Shown: positions 24,046 through 36,881, counted from the stretch's first letter. The stretch: 64,000 nt of DNA from Mycobacteroides chelonae (GCF_016767715.1 NZ_CP050145.1:310001-374000), one strand, 5' to 3'. Program-made: numbers and translations. The notes: generated by a model not told the origin, from the sequence alone.

Positions 24046-25233
24046 ATGCGCACGCCGGTGCTACTCGTGTCCGGACAGACCGATACCGACGCGGTCGTGG
24101 ACGTGTTGGCGCGCGACCCGGGAACTGTCATCGTCACGCACCGATTCGACGGGCATATCGTCAAACGGACCGTCGCGGGGATCCGGGGAACTGCGGAGTC
24201 CGTTCTGGAACTGGCTCACGGCTGCGTGTCCTGCACGGTCCGTGATGACCTGCTCGTTCTGCTGCGCAAGCTCCATCGCCGCGACGACGTCGGGCGGATC
24301 GTCCTGCACCTGGAGCCATGGCTGGAAGCTGATCCGATCTGCTGGGCGATCAACACCGTGCCCGTTCGTGTCGGACCGGGGTTCGTCGACGGACCGGCTG
24401 CCCGTGACGTCGAGATCGCCGGGGTGGTCAGTTGTGTGGACAGCGTGAACTGGTTGCAGCAAGCGCTCGGTGACGACGAACTCGAAGATGGCCGAACTGT
24501 CGCACAGGTGGTGATCGGACAGGCCGAGTTCGCCGACGTCCTTGTGGTTCGCAATCCAGAGCCCGAAGTGCTATCGGTATTGCGGCGCTTGTCACCACGG
24601 GCCCGCATCACTGCCCGCATCGGTCGCGTCGAGCAGGCCCTTGATCATCTGGAAGAGGACGCACGGTGCGGCCGGTCCGACAATCCGCATGGCGCTCTAC
24701 TCGGCGGGCAGCCCTCGCTGGCCGTTGACGGTCGCATCGCACTGGTGGAGTTCAACGCGCGCAGGCCCTTCCATCCGGAACGATTGCATGCCGCGATTGA
24801 TCTGTTGCTCGACGGAGTGATCCGTACCCGGGGCCGGTTGTGGTTGGCCACGCAGGATGAACAGGCGATGTGGCTGGAGTCGGCGGGTGGTGGCCTCAGA
24901 GTTTCGGCGGCCGGGAAATGGCTGGCTGCAATGGATTCCGATGAGGTGCTGCGATCCGATCCGGAACGTCGGGCATTCGCCGATCTCATGTGGGACTACC
25001 GTTTCGGCGATCGTCACACCGCGATGACGGTGCTGGTATGCGGGGCCGACAGCGCCGAGGTGCTGGACGCATTGCGTGGGGCGCTGCTCACCGATGCCGA
25101 AATGGCAAGCCCCGCAAGGTGGCATGAATTCGACGACCCGTTCGGCGATTGGCATGAGGATCCGTGCGAACACGTGTCCGAGCTTGAGGCCTTCCTGTCC
25201 TACGGCGAGAACAACACAGAAGGGAACCACTGA
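24046..25233 (+). CDS. Zur-regulated CobW/COG0523-like protein, probable ribosome hibernation recruitment factor
   Basis: A 395-residue COG0523-family protein. The metal motif [11 protein letters not shown] (Cys60, Cys63) is conserved, but the P-loop place reads [16 protein letters not shown], without GxxGxGKT, so GTP binding in the usual way is doubtful. In M. smegmatis the member of this family in the zinc-free ribosomal protein operon (Mrf) recruits the hibernation factor Mpy to ribosomes; family, divergence from rpmB and overlap with rpmE2 all fit that role. ATG 24046 has AAAGGGAGAG upstream. A zinc chaperone is the alternative reading. Confidence 0.78.
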   Translation: MRTPVLLVSGQTDTDAVVDVLARDPGTVIVTHRFDGHIVKRTVAGIRGTAESVLELAHGCVSCTVRDDLLVLLRKLHRRDDVGRIVLHLEPWLEADPICWAINTVPVRVGPGFVDGPAARDVEIAGVVSCVDSVNWLQQALGDDELEDGRTVAQVVIGQAEFADVLVVRNPEPEVLSVLRRLSPRARITARIGRVEQALDHLEEDARCGRSDNPHGALLGGQPSLAVDGRIALVEFNARRPFHPERLHAAIDLLLDGVIRTRGRLWLATQDEQAMWLESAGGGLRVSAAGKWLAAMDSDEVLRSDPERRAFADLMWDYRFGDRHTAMTVLVCGADSAEVLDALRGALLTDAEMASPARWHEFDDPFGDWHEDPCEHVSELEAFLSYGENNTEGNH

Positions 25234-25475
25234 TGAAGCCCGGTATCCACCCCGATTATCATCCGGTCGTCTTCCAGGACACCACCACCGGAAAAATGTT
25301 CTTGACCCGCTCGACAGCGACGAGCACCCGCACCGTTGAGTTCGAGGGCCAGGAGTACCCGCTCATCACCGTTGAAGTGACGGCGGACTCGCACCCGTTC
25401 TGGACGGGCGATCGCCGGATCATGGATACCGCCGGCCAGGTCGAGAAGTTCCGCAGGCGCTACGGGACTCGTTAA
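25233..25475 (+). CDS. rpmE2: 50S ribosomal protein L31 type B, zinc-independent
   Basis: An 80-residue type B L31: [27 protein letters not shown] and the C-terminal VEKFRRRYG. No CxxC motifs are present. ATG 25233 overlaps the CobW-like stop by one base. It completes the zinc-free set of this locus and is followed by a long hairpin. Confidence 0.95.
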   Translation: MKPGIHPDYHPVVFQDTTTGKMFLTRSTATSTRTVEFEGQEYPLITVEVTADSHPFWTGDRRIMDTAGQVEKFRRRYGTR

Positions 25476-25479
25476 TCGA

Positions 25480-25539
25480 ATCGAGAGCGAGCCTGGCGCG
25501 GGAAATTGGCTAAGAATCCCCGCCAGGCTCGCTCTCGAT
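25480..25539. terminator. Bidirectional hairpin, 19-bp perfect stem
   Basis: ATCGAGAGCGAGCCTGGCG and its exact complement around a 22-nt loop, placed between the convergent rpmE2 and leuA stops. It has no T-run on either side. It should serve both genes. Confidence 0.75.
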
Positions 25540-25546
25540 GTGAGGG

Positions 25547-27442
<1,896 letters not shown>

Positions 27443-27458
<16 letters not shown>

Positions 27459-27484
27459 CGTCGGAGGAGGAGCGCCCGCTGCAT
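27443..27484 (-). CDS. leuA leader peptide MQRALLLRRRDRV
   Basis: A 13-codon open frame between the promoter region and leuA, with three consecutive CTC Leu codons followed by Arg codons. Its end (CGC GAC AGG) forms one arm of a 10-bp stem. Position, size and codon content are those of a leucine attenuation leader. It is too short for ordinary gene finders. Confidence 0.7.
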
Positions 27485-27538
27485 AGACGGGACTCTACCA
27501 GCCGCAAGAAGCCCGATCATCTGGCAAGCTCGCAGAGC

Positions 27539-28594
27539 ATGTGGGTACGGCGGGGGATGGTGATGCTGCTGGTTCTGCTGGTGGTCACCGGTTGTGCGCG
27601 CACTGTCAGCGGACAGCCGCGGGGAGGAGAACCCGCGCCCGGCGCCGACTCCTTCTTTCACGGCGACCAGCCCGACTATGGACAGAAGCTCAATGCCACC
27701 GAGAAGGTGACGCTGGCCTATGCGCGTGCGCTACGGCGGGTGGATCCCTGCGGATTCGCCGCCAGTCTCAAGGACTTCGGAGACCCGGGACAGGTCGTTG
27801 GCGACTTTCCGATGTGTTATGCCAGCGTGAAGGTCACAGGTGATCCCGGCCTCACCGAGGTCTCCTACGCGTACTCGATGCAGGACAAGCGGGACATCCC
27901 CGCGGCCTTCGTGGTGGGGTCTGTCCCGGTCTACGAGACCGGAGCAGATTGCGAGTACGAGGTACCGCTGGGCCTGGAGCGGCTGCCGGGGGCGCCCTCG
28001 AACCCCACGATGCAGGCCATGCTGTCGGTCAGTGCGTACCTGTACGGGTCGGATGAATACTCGGACCCGGACTGCCGGCTTGCCAAGCAGGTGATGACCG
28101 CGATCGCCAAGGAGCTGCCGTCGGGATTGCCGGCGCGTTCTGCGCTCAGCGCATATCCGATCAAACTTGCCGAACGCGATCCGTGCGAGATCCTCGGGGA
28201 GTATCCGGGAAAGGCGCAGAAGGTCTCCGTGGACCTGCTGGGCGATCCCTTCGGGTGTGATTTCTCGCTATCGGAAACCGATATCGAGTACACCGTGCAG
28301 CTGACGAGCAGCGTCGATGACTTCCCGGAGGAGTACACGAAATCGACCCGCGGTGGCGTGACGTATTTCCATAACGAGGATCCGAATCAGCTGACGGGGT
28401 GTCACGCGCTGGCGTTGGTGGGAGATCCGTTGTACCCCAAGGATGTCGGCGGCGGTGCGGCGAATACCGATGCTGACGCCTATTTTCCGGCCGTGGTCGC
28501 GAGCGCCTTCACGGAAGAAGGGCGAACCGATTGCGGGCAGATGCGGGAGATTTTGGACAAGGCGGTGCGACTATTCGCAAACTCCGCTCGATAG
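27539..28594 (+). CDS. Lipoprotein with two Cys-rich repeats (paralogue 1)
   Basis: A 351-residue lipoprotein, lipobox VVTGC. The mature part has two related halves, each opening with a DPC motif: ALRRVDPCGFAASLKDFG and SAYPIKLAERDPCEILGEYP. Several Cys are spaced for disulfides. The same segments recur in the next gene (LRRIDPCGLLLMLKD, SAYPIKIAERDPCEILDEYP), so these are tandem duplicates. The style resembles DUF3558-type mycobacterial lipoproteins, without certainty. It is divergent from leuA; function unknown. Confidence 0.85.
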   Translation: MWVRRGMVMLLVLLVVTGCARTVSGQPRGGEPAPGADSFFHGDQPDYGQKLNATEKVTLAYARALRRVDPCGFAASLKDFGDPGQVVGDFPMCYASVKVTGDPGLTEVSYAYSMQDKRDIPAAFVVGSVPVYETGADCEYEVPLGLERLPGAPSNPTMQAMLSVSAYLYGSDEYSDPDCRLAKQVMTAIAKELPSGLPARSALSAYPIKLAERDPCEILGEYPGKAQKVSVDLLGDPFGCDFSLSETDIEYTVQLTSSVDDFPEEYTKSTRGGVTYFHNEDPNQLTGCHALALVGDPLYPKDVGGGAANTDADAYFPAVVASAFTEEGRTDCGQMREILDKAVRLFANSAR

Positions 28595-29616
28595 CGCTGG
28601 GCCTCGTCGCCGCACTGGCGATCGCGGGGTGTGCGAACGTGGTATCCGGTTCGGCCAAGGGGGGATCGCCCGCGCTCACGGGCGCGAGTCTGTTCGTCGG
28701 CGAGGTGGCCACATACGGTCAAACCTTCACGGAAACGCAGATGACCCTGTTGGCTTATCTGCGGGCGTTGCGACGGATCGATCCATGTGGTCTTTTGTTG
28801 ATGCTCAAGGACATTGGCGCTCCGACCTACATTTCGGGAGATGTGGGTGGCTGTTTCGGTTCCATCAAGGTGACCGGCACGGCGTCCCCGTCGAGTGTGG
28901 GTCTGTCGCTGGTACTGGGTGACTATTCGCGGGAGCGGCCCGAATTCACGATCGGTGGCGCACCGGTGTTTCACACCGTGGGCACATGTTTGTACGAATT
29001 TCCGATCGCGTTGAACAAGCTTCCGAATGCGCCCGTGTTGAAGGGGACGCGGGTGCCGGCGCTGCGCGTTGTGGTCGTCGACGGTGCCAGGGGCGTGCCC
29101 GCACCGAATTGCAAGATGGCACAGCCAGTTATCGGTGTGCTGGCCACGCTGAACCCGGCCGATATGCCCGTGCGTGAGGCATTGAGCGCGTATCCGATCA
29201 AGATCGCGGAGCGGGATCCGTGCGAGATTCTCGATGAGTATCCGGGCCGGGTAGATGATCTGAGACCGTCCCTATTTGGCGACCCGTTCTCATGTCGATT
29301 CTCGTTGAAAGACAGCGATACTCAATTCGAATTCACCATCAGGACGGGCGTCGATCCGCCGTCGAGGCTGCACGAGGAAATTCGGGACGGTGTCGAGTAC
29401 TTCCACGGTCAAGACGGCAGCATGTGCACCAGCATGGTGCGTCTGGGTAAGCCGTTGTACGCCCGCGACGTCCCGGGTGGTGCCATGCAGGAGAACAGCA
29501 CCCCGGAGCGGATTTTCATCGAGGTGCTGAGCTTCTCACTGAAGGCCGGGGACTGTGGATCTACCCGCGCGATGATCGACAAGGCGGTAGGGATCTTCCG
29601 GGGTTCGTTCGACTGA
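28531..29616 (+). CDS. Lipoprotein with two Cys-rich repeats (paralogue 2)
   Basis: A paralogue of the preceding lipoprotein over its whole length, lipobox AIAGC. The start is unclear: the only usual start codon in frame is TTG 28531, which overlaps the previous gene by 64 nt and gives a charged N-terminal extension. A perfect signal peptide (RKLRSIALGLVAALAIAGC) begins right after an ATT codon at 28573, preceded by AAGG. Either an unusual ATT start or a long n-region is implied. Stop at 29616. Function unknown. Confidence 0.8.
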   Translation: MRADAGDFGQGGATIRKLRSIALGLVAALAIAGCANVVSGSAKGGSPALTGASLFVGEVATYGQTFTETQMTLLAYLRALRRIDPCGLLLMLKDIGAPTYISGDVGGCFGSIKVTGTASPSSVGLSLVLGDYSRERPEFTIGGAPVFHTVGTCLYEFPIALNKLPNAPVLKGTRVPALRVVVVDGARGVPAPNCKMAQPVIGVLATLNPADMPVREALSAYPIKIAERDPCEILDEYPGRVDDLRPSLFGDPFSCRFSLKDSDTQFEFTIRTGVDPPSRLHEEIRDGVEYFHGQDGSMCTSMVRLGKPLYARDVPGGAMQENSTPERIFIEVLSFSLKAGDCGSTRAMIDKAVGIFRGSFD

Positions 29617-29634
29617 GGCGTGCACCGGGACACA

Positions 29635-29644
29635 ATGACGTCAT
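29635..29644. promoter_or_regulatory. Perfect palindrome ATGACGTCAT
   Basis: A 10-bp perfect dyad 60 bp before the TetR start, overlapping the ATG of a 20-codon open frame. It is a plausible operator core for the TetR protein encoded next. Confidence 0.4.
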
Positions 29645-29705
29645 GGACAGCGCCGCGGTCATCGAGGGGCAGGTATCGGCTCTGCTACTGACAGGAGTTC
29701 TGTGA
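29643..29705 (+). CDS. Possible 20-codon leader ORF before the TetR gene
   Basis: ATG 29643 opens a 20-codon frame whose TGA (29703-29705) overlaps the TetR ATG at 29705 (TGATG). Its last part contains the AGGAG used by TetR. Translational coupling is possible; the peptide itself (MDSAAVIEGQ and on) shows no recognisable feature. Confidence 0.3.
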   Translation: MDSAAVIEGQVSALLLTGVL

Positions 29706-30310
29706 TGCCCTACGTCGAATCGGCGCAGCGGACCAGGGAAGCGGTCGCGGCCGCGCGTGTGGTGCTGATGCATGAAGGGGTGGGCCGCACCACCATGCGC
29801 GCTGTCGCCGGGGAGGCGGGCATCCCATTGGGGACGCTCCAGTACGTCTTTCCGAGCAAGCAGGGCCTGCTCAAGGCGGTGATCGAGGATGTCGTGGAGG
29901 AGATCGCGGGAGTTCTGCGCGGTGTCTCGGAAACCGAAACCGGCCTGGAGAACGCGATCCGGCACGGCGTGCGGAATTTCTGGTCACAGCTGGTCGACGA
30001 GCATCGGGATCTGCAGCTGGTCCAGTACGAACTCGTCACCCATGCACTTCGGACACCAGGCCTGGAGGATCTCCCGGCCTGGCAGTACGAGCGTTACACC
30101 CAGGTCGTCGCCCACTGGTGCCAGGAGGCGGCGCGACGGGCCGGAGAGCGTTGTGCGGTGTCTTTCGAACGGTTGGCTCGGGTGCTTGTGGCCGGAATCG
30201 ACGGCCTGATCCTGCAGCATGTCGTCAGTCCGGACCCGGCTCGTTCCGCCGAAGACCTCGAATCGCTCAGTGAAATGCTCATTGCCCTCGCGGCGGTGAC
30301 CGCTGCGTGA
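29705..30310 (+). CDS. TetR-family transcriptional regulator
   Basis: A 201-residue TetR protein. The helix-turn-helix is in residues 10-55: ESAQRTREAVAAARVVLMHE, GVGRTTMRAVAGEAGIPLGT and LQYVFPSKQGLL. AGGAG is 7 nt before ATG 29705. The C-terminal domain has HRDLQLVQYELVTHAL and a final helix typical of the family. Downstream it is convergent with the nitroreductase; the target is probably its own promoter and perhaps the lipoprotein pair. Confidence 0.87.
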   Translation: MPYVESAQRTREAVAAARVVLMHEGVGRTTMRAVAGEAGIPLGTLQYVFPSKQGLLKAVIEDVVEEIAGVLRGVSETETGLENAIRHGVRNFWSQLVDEHRDLQLVQYELVTHALRTPGLEDLPAWQYERYTQVVAHWCQEAARRAGERCAVSFERLARVLVAGIDGLILQHVVSPDPARSAEDLESLSEMLIALAAVTAA

Positions 30311-30349
30311 TGCCCGTTGCTCCGATCCGGGGCCGCCGGGTGAGGCGCG

Positions 30350-30952
30350 CTAACCGCCGAAACTCTCGCCCCAGCGCTCGGTGAAGGCGATGTCGCTCAG
30401 CGCGGGGCGTTGCCGGGGGGCGTGATCGCGCTCGACGGTCGATTCGTCGGCACCGGCGTAATCCTCGAGAACAGATCCGATCGCGACGACGGCGATGGGC
30501 CGCACGTTCTCGGGGATACCGAAGACGCTGGGTGCGTCGTCCGCCCGGAATCCGGCCATCGGATGGGTGTGCAGACCGTGCGAGCGCGCCTCGACACCCA
30601 GCTGGGCAATCGCCAGTCCGGCATCGACCGCCGCGTAGACGGCGGTGTTGTCATCATCACCTAGGTCGGTGCTCACCAGCACGAGCGCTGCCGCAACTTT
30701 TGCGTAAGAGTTTCCCCGATTGAGCAGCTCGACCAGTGCCTCGTAGGTGGCGTCACCGCGCAGGCCCACGATGTATCGGACGGGGAAGCGCTTACCCCAA
30801 CTGGCGGCCCACCGACCCGCTTCGAGCAGGGCTGTCAGGGTCTCGGGAGCCAGGTTTGCACCGGGATCGAAATGCCGCGGACTCCAGCGCGAGGCGATCA
30901 GCGGCTGGATCGGAACCGAGGTGATGGCGGTACGTTCGGTCGGGTTGCCCAT
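30350..30952 (-). CDS. Nitroreductase family protein
   Basis: A 200-residue FMN-dependent nitroreductase-fold enzyme. Family features are the N-terminal [40 protein letters not shown] and the C-terminal [16 protein letters not shown]. The ATG 30952 is supported by TAACCT 7 nt upstream (leaderless). It is divergent from ask with 86 bp between the starts. The substrate is unknown; such enzymes reduce quinones or nitro compounds. Confidence 0.85.
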   Translation of the reverse strand: MGNPTERTAITSVPIQPLIASRWSPRHFDPGANLAPETLTALLEAGRWAASWGKRFPVRYIVGLRGDATYEALVELLNRGNSYAKVAAALVLVSTDLGDDDNTAVYAAVDAGLAIAQLGVEARSHGLHTHPMAGFRADDAPSVFGIPENVRPIAVVAIGSVLEDYAGADESTVERDHAPRQRPALSDIAFTERWGESFGG

Positions 30953-30959
30953 ACGGGCC

Positions 30960-30965
30960 AGGTTA
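30960..30965 (-). promoter_or_regulatory. -10 element (TAACCT) for the nitroreductase gene
   Basis: Leftward TAACCT, 7 nt spacer, then ATG 30952; no ribosome-binding site is present. Confidence 0.45.
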
Positions 30966-31038
30966 TCGAGTTGTCGTAACCCCTTATCCTGATGACTGGA
31001 TCTCTCCCGACCCTGGCCGAACAGCAGGAAGGTATGCC

Positions 31039-33338
<2,300 letters not shown>

Positions 33339-33400
33339 CTCACAGGAACTTCACGGGTTTTCCCTGGGCAATGGTCAGTCCGTTCGGCCATGCTCGGGGC

Positions 33401-33814
33401 ATGACAACTCCAGACAATCCCGATACACCAACGAATCCGGTGTCTGTTCCGCAGGCACCCGCGCCCGCGCCGCGTTCGGCGAGTAACACCTTGCTGGTGA
33501 AGATCGCCGCCGTTGTCGGCATCGTCGCGGGTGCATTCGTGATCCTCGGCGTCACCTTCGGTCTCGGCGTGCTGGCCGGCTCGCAGTGCGGGCATGGTGG
33601 GCACGGCGGTCCTGGTGGCCCCGGTGAGCACGGCCGGCACATGATGTTCCAGCGGGACGGTCAGCCTCCGATGCTTCCCCCCGGTGGGCCGGTCATCATC
33701 GAGCGCGGTCCTGCGTTCATCCCGCCGCAGCCGCCCGAGCGTCAGGACCGGCGCGACCAGCCGCCGCCGCCCGCGCCCTCCACGCCACCCGCACCCTCCG
33801 CGCCGCGCCCCTGA
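33401..33814 (+). CDS. Small membrane protein with Pro-rich ends (Rv3706c position)
   Basis: A 137-residue protein from ATG 33401. A Pro-rich N-terminal tail, one transmembrane helix (LLVKIAAVVGIVAGAFVILG), a Gly/His-rich stretch (GHGGHGGPGGPGEHG) and a Pro-rich C-terminal tail outside. There is no enzymatic domain. It lies between asd and the DUF4185-type gene, where M. tuberculosis has a proline-rich protein. His-rich segments could bind metal; that is speculation. Confidence 0.65.
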   Translation: MTTPDNPDTPTNPVSVPQAPAPAPRSASNTLLVKIAAVVGIVAGAFVILGVTFGLGVLAGSQCGHGGHGGPGGPGEHGRHMMFQRDGQPPMLPPGGPVIIERGPAFIPPQPPERQDRRDQPPPPAPSTPPAPSAPRP

Positions 33815-33906
33815 CCCGGGTCCATCGCGATCCGACTGCCCGGCGCCACTGGCTACCCTGTCCTGGGATGGTTAGTGGCGCCTTGGCGCCGGATGGGAGA
33901 TGAGGC

Positions 33907-35055
33907 GTGCGGCGCATCAGGGGCAGCACGGTCCTGCTGACCGCGCTCCTGACGTTCACAAGCCTGCAATTGCCCTGCTTCCCAGCCGCATTCGCTGACC
34001 CGCTGCAGCCCGCGTCGCTGCCTGCGCTGAACCCCGGTGAGGTGGTGCGTGTTGGGCCGGTCGCGGGAACGGGCACCGCGACCTCCGACTACAACCTGGG
34101 CGCGACCGATCTGTGCGAGTTCATGGTTTTCACCGGCGGGATGCTGCAGATCTGTGGTGACAGCTTCGCAGGGCAGGGCGTGGGATACGGCGGCTGGTAC
34201 TCGCCGGTGGCGCTACGCGTCGACACGGAAACAGTGCCGAACGCATCCGGTGTGCGTCACTCCGGTGTGCTGGGCACCGACCGCCCACTTTTGGAAGACC
34301 CGACGCCGCCGGGATTCTCGCAACTTCCCTCGGGCGTCATCGACATCAACGGCACTAACTGGCTGTTCATCGCCGTCACCAAGAACTTGGTTCCGCAGTC
34401 GACACGGTTGGTGAAGCCTGACCCCTTCCGTGCCGGATGGCCGACCGTGCCCGGATCGGTACGACCCGGTGATTACGCGAATGGCCAGCAGACTCAGATC
34501 AGCGGCTATTACGACCCGCTATGGACCCCTGAGTCGCCGAAGGGGTGGGTGTACATCGTCAGCGACGGATTCGATCGTTCGCGACCCGTGGTTCTGTACC
34601 GGGCCAAGCCGGACACGTTCACCGACCGCGCGACGTGGCAGGGGTGGGGCGCCGATGCTCACGGCAGATGGACCTGGGGTGCCGCCGTGACGCCGTTGTG
34701 GGATGACCACCTGGGCGAGCTGAGCATGAAGATGGTCGACGGACAGGCGGTGCTGTCTTACTTCAACCAGACCACGGGCAACGTCGAGGTGCGGGTTGCC
34801 GACAACCCCACGCGGCTCGGCGCGGTACCGGCGACCACGGTGGTGAACGCCGGGGCTTGGCCCGAGGTCGCCGACGAGCTGCCCGAGTCGTGGGACAACA
34901 CCTTGGCTCAGCCGTATGGCGGATATATCGGGCCGGACTCCACGCTTGATCGGCTCAGCATTTACGTCAGCCAGTGGAACACCGATTCGCGCGACCATGC
35001 CCCCTATCGGGTGATCGAATTCGCGGTGAACCCGTTGCGGGCCGGTGTGGGCTAA
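33907..35055 (+). CDS. Secreted DUF4185-type protein (Rv3707c-like)
   Basis: A 382-residue exported protein. Signal peptide: VRRIRGSTVLLTALLTFTSL and on, with Ala cleavage region near residue 31. The mature part looks like a five-blade beta-propeller of glycosidase type: GGMLQICGDSF, GGWYSPVALRV, LGELSMKMVDG and DRLSIYVSQWNT, the pattern of DUF4185. Members are secreted or surface proteins, some of them glycan-acting. GTG 33907 with GGGAGATGAG in front. No catalytic residues are assigned. Confidence 0.75.
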   Translation: MRRIRGSTVLLTALLTFTSLQLPCFPAAFADPLQPASLPALNPGEVVRVGPVAGTGTATSDYNLGATDLCEFMVFTGGMLQICGDSFAGQGVGYGGWYSPVALRVDTETVPNASGVRHSGVLGTDRPLLEDPTPPGFSQLPSGVIDINGTNWLFIAVTKNLVPQSTRLVKPDPFRAGWPTVPGSVRPGDYANGQQTQISGYYDPLWTPESPKGWVYIVSDGFDRSRPVVLYRAKPDTFTDRATWQGWGADAHGRWTWGAAVTPLWDDHLGELSMKMVDGQAVLSYFNQTTGNVEVRVADNPTRLGAVPATTVVNAGAWPEVADELPESWDNTLAQPYGGYIGPDSTLDRLSIYVSQWNTDSRDHAPYRVIEFAVNPLRAGVG

Positions 35056-35104
35056 CTAACATCCGCTTGTTACCAGAGTTATCGACGCGTCTATGGCGGC
35101 TGGT

Positions 35105-35110
35105 TAGGAT
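35105..35110 (+). promoter_or_regulatory. -10 element (TAGGAT) for the TPR gene
   Basis: TAGGAT ends 8 nt before ATG 35119 and no ribosome-binding site is present, fitting leaderless transcription and fixing the start. Confidence 0.45.
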
Positions 35111-35118
35111 AGTTGCCG

Positions 35119-35604
35119 ATGATTGCTAGCGGAACCTTGATCGACATCGCCGCCGATGAGTGGATAACCGGCGGGCAGGGTTCGCGTACCTTCGAATCTG
35201 TGGACGCTGAGGAGCTGGCAACCCGCGCAAGCGAGGCCCTGGCGTCTGGAGACGACAGCGAGGCGTTGCGTCTCGCCAATGATGCGCTGGAGCTGGAGCA
35301 CAAGAATTCCCGGGCCTGGCGCATTCTGGCGTACTGCCTCGGCAGCATGGGGCGGCACTTCGATGCGATTGATTGCGCACTCTCTGCCGTGCGATACGGC
35401 GGCCATGACGCCATCAACCACTACGCCCACGCGTGGGCGCTCAAGGGTGCCAGCAAACCAAATGAAGCCCTCGCGGCGGTCGATGAGGCCCTCGATATCG
35501 AGTCCGGATTCGCCGATGCGCTCGCACTGCGCGCGGTGATCCGCAATGAGCTGGGCGACCGGGCGGGGGCCATCGAGGACATGCGCAGGGCGCGGGCGCT
35601 CTAG
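35119..35604 (+). CDS. Tetratricopeptide-repeat protein
   Basis: A 161-residue protein with three TPR units: ALASGDDSEALRLANDALEL, CLGSMGRHFDAIDCALSAVR and ALKGASKPNEALAAVDEALD, then a fourth partial one near the end. It is cytoplasmic, with no signal sequence. TPR proteins mediate protein contacts; the partner is unknown. The stop shares CTAG with the convergent hydrolase gene. Confidence 0.8.
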   Translation: MIASGTLIDIAADEWITGGQGSRTFESVDAEELATRASEALASGDDSEALRLANDALELEHKNSRAWRILAYCLGSMGRHFDAIDCALSAVRYGGHDAINHYAHAWALKGASKPNEALAAVDEALDIESGFADALALRAVIRNELGDRAGAIEDMRRARAL

Positions 35605-36434
35605 CCCTCCAGCGGGTGCCGCTTGAGGAACTCGTCGATGAGGGCGTTGACCTCGTCGGGGCGTTCCAATGCGGCCAGATGTCCGGTGTTCTCCATGATC
35701 ACGAACTCGGCGCCGGGGATCGCTTCGGCCATCAGCTCGGTCTCGGCGACGGGAAAGGTGGGATCCTCGCGCCCGGCGACAACCAGGATCGGTGTACCGA
35801 TGCGCCCGAACAGCTCGCGTTGGTCGGGCCGTGCCGGAACGACGCTGTTGACCGCCCAATAGACCGAGTCGACGTTGAGATCGCGCAGTTCGGCGCGGAT
35901 CGCCTGTTCTACCTGGGGGCGCTCGCGCATGATGGTGGGGCCGACAAAGGCCTTCACCGCGCGGGTGGTGAGTGGTTCGCGGAATTTTCCCAGCAGCCGG
36001 ACTATCTCGGTGAGCAGCCGAAACTCGACGGTCTGACGCATGTTCGCGCGCGAGGCGGTGGCGTTCATCAAGACGGACGCTCCGGCACGGCCGGGATGCA
36101 GTGCCGCGAAGGTTCCCCCGATCATTCCGCCCCAGGAATTGCCCACGAGGTGTGCGCGCTCGATGCCGAGGGTGTCGAGGATTTGTTCGATGCTGTGTGC
36201 GCAGTCTTCGAATCGGAACATTCGGTGCAAGGCCTGGCTGTCACCATGGCCGGGCGGGTCGACGAGGATCACGGTGTAGCGGTCGGCGAAGTATCGGGCC
36301 TGTTCGGCCCACATGGACCCGGTCATCAGCAGGCTGGGCCAGAAGAGGATGGCGGGCCCGTTACCGCCGACCCGCACATGCAGGCCGCCGAGGCAGCTCT
36401 GGACGTACCGGTCCTGCAATGCGGCACCGCTCAT
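35601..36434 (-). CDS. Alpha/beta hydrolase
   Basis: A 277-residue alpha/beta-fold hydrolase. Triad: Ser in HLVGNSWGGMIGG (nucleophile elbow), Asp in VVAGREDPTFPV and His in NTGHLAALE. The oxyanion-side HG is replaced by WPSLLMTGSMWAEQ, typical of the epoxide hydrolase/haloperoxidase-like subgroup. Substrate unknown; it is not in an operon. Confidence 0.88.
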   Translation of the reverse strand: MSGAALQDRYVQSCLGGLHVRVGGNGPAILFWPSLLMTGSMWAEQARYFADRYTVILVDPPGHGDSQALHRMFRFEDCAHSIEQILDTLGIERAHLVGNSWGGMIGGTFAALHPGRAGASVLMNATASRANMRQTVEFRLLTEIVRLLGKFREPLTTRAVKAFVGPTIMRERPQVEQAIRAELRDLNVDSVYWAVNSVVPARPDQRELFGRIGTPILVVAGREDPTFPVAETELMAEAIPGAEFVIMENTGHLAALERPDEVNALIDEFLKRHPLEG

Positions 36435-36490
36435 GCGCAGCAGGCTAGCGGTTGTGGGCGGTTGACAGGGAAGATCTGCAGAATGTGGAC

Positions 36491-36841
36491 ATGATTGCTG
36501 CCCGGTTCCTGCCGCCAGTGCTGCTCATCTGCTCAAACATCTTCATGACCTTTGCCTGGTACGGGCATCTGAAATTCAAGGATCACCCGTTGTGGGTGGT
36601 GGTCCTCGTCAGCTGGTTCATCGCATTCTTCGAGTACTGCCTGGCAGTTCCCGCGAATCGTCTTGGCAGTGAGGTGTATTCGGGCGCCGAGCTCAAGGCG
36701 ATGCAAGAGGTCATCACGCTAACGGTGTTTCTCGGTTTCGCGGTGTGGTACCTGGGGGAGAAGCTCACCCTGAATCACCTGGTGGGGTTCGTATTGATCG
36801 CCGCCGGGGCCTACTTCGTATTCAACGGCCCGTTCGGATAG
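36491..36841 (+). CDS. DMT-type small membrane protein (DUF486)
   Basis: A 116-residue membrane protein with four predicted helices: LPPVLLICSNIFMTFAWYGH, WVVVLVSWFIAFFEYCLAVP, VITLTVFLGFAVWYLGEKL and LVGFVLIAAGAYFVF. It matches the DUF486 family of drug/metabolite-transporter-like proteins. ATG 36491 preferred; the frame opens at 36452. The transported substrate is unknown. Confidence 0.8.
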   Translation: MIAARFLPPVLLICSNIFMTFAWYGHLKFKDHPLWVVVLVSWFIAFFEYCLAVPANRLGSEVYSGAELKAMQEVITLTVFLGFAVWYLGEKLTLNHLVGFVLIAAGAYFVFNGPFG

Positions 36842-36853
36842 AGACACCATTTC

Positions 36854-36881
36854 TTGACTCATTCCAGAAAAGGCGCATACT
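36854..36881 (+). promoter_or_regulatory. furA promoter: TTGACT-N16-CATACT with FurA-box-like spacer
   Basis: The -35 TTGACT and -10 CATACT are 16 bp apart, and -10 ends 6 nt before GTG 36888, so furA is likely leaderless. The stretch TTGACTCATTCCAGAAAAGG closely resembles the mycobacterial furA operator as I remember it, so FurA autoregulation is expected. Confidence 0.65.

Noticed and set aside
35619..36434. Frames on the plus strand opposite the alpha/beta hydrolase
   Set aside because: The catalytic triad and start on the minus strand are clear; the others are shadows.
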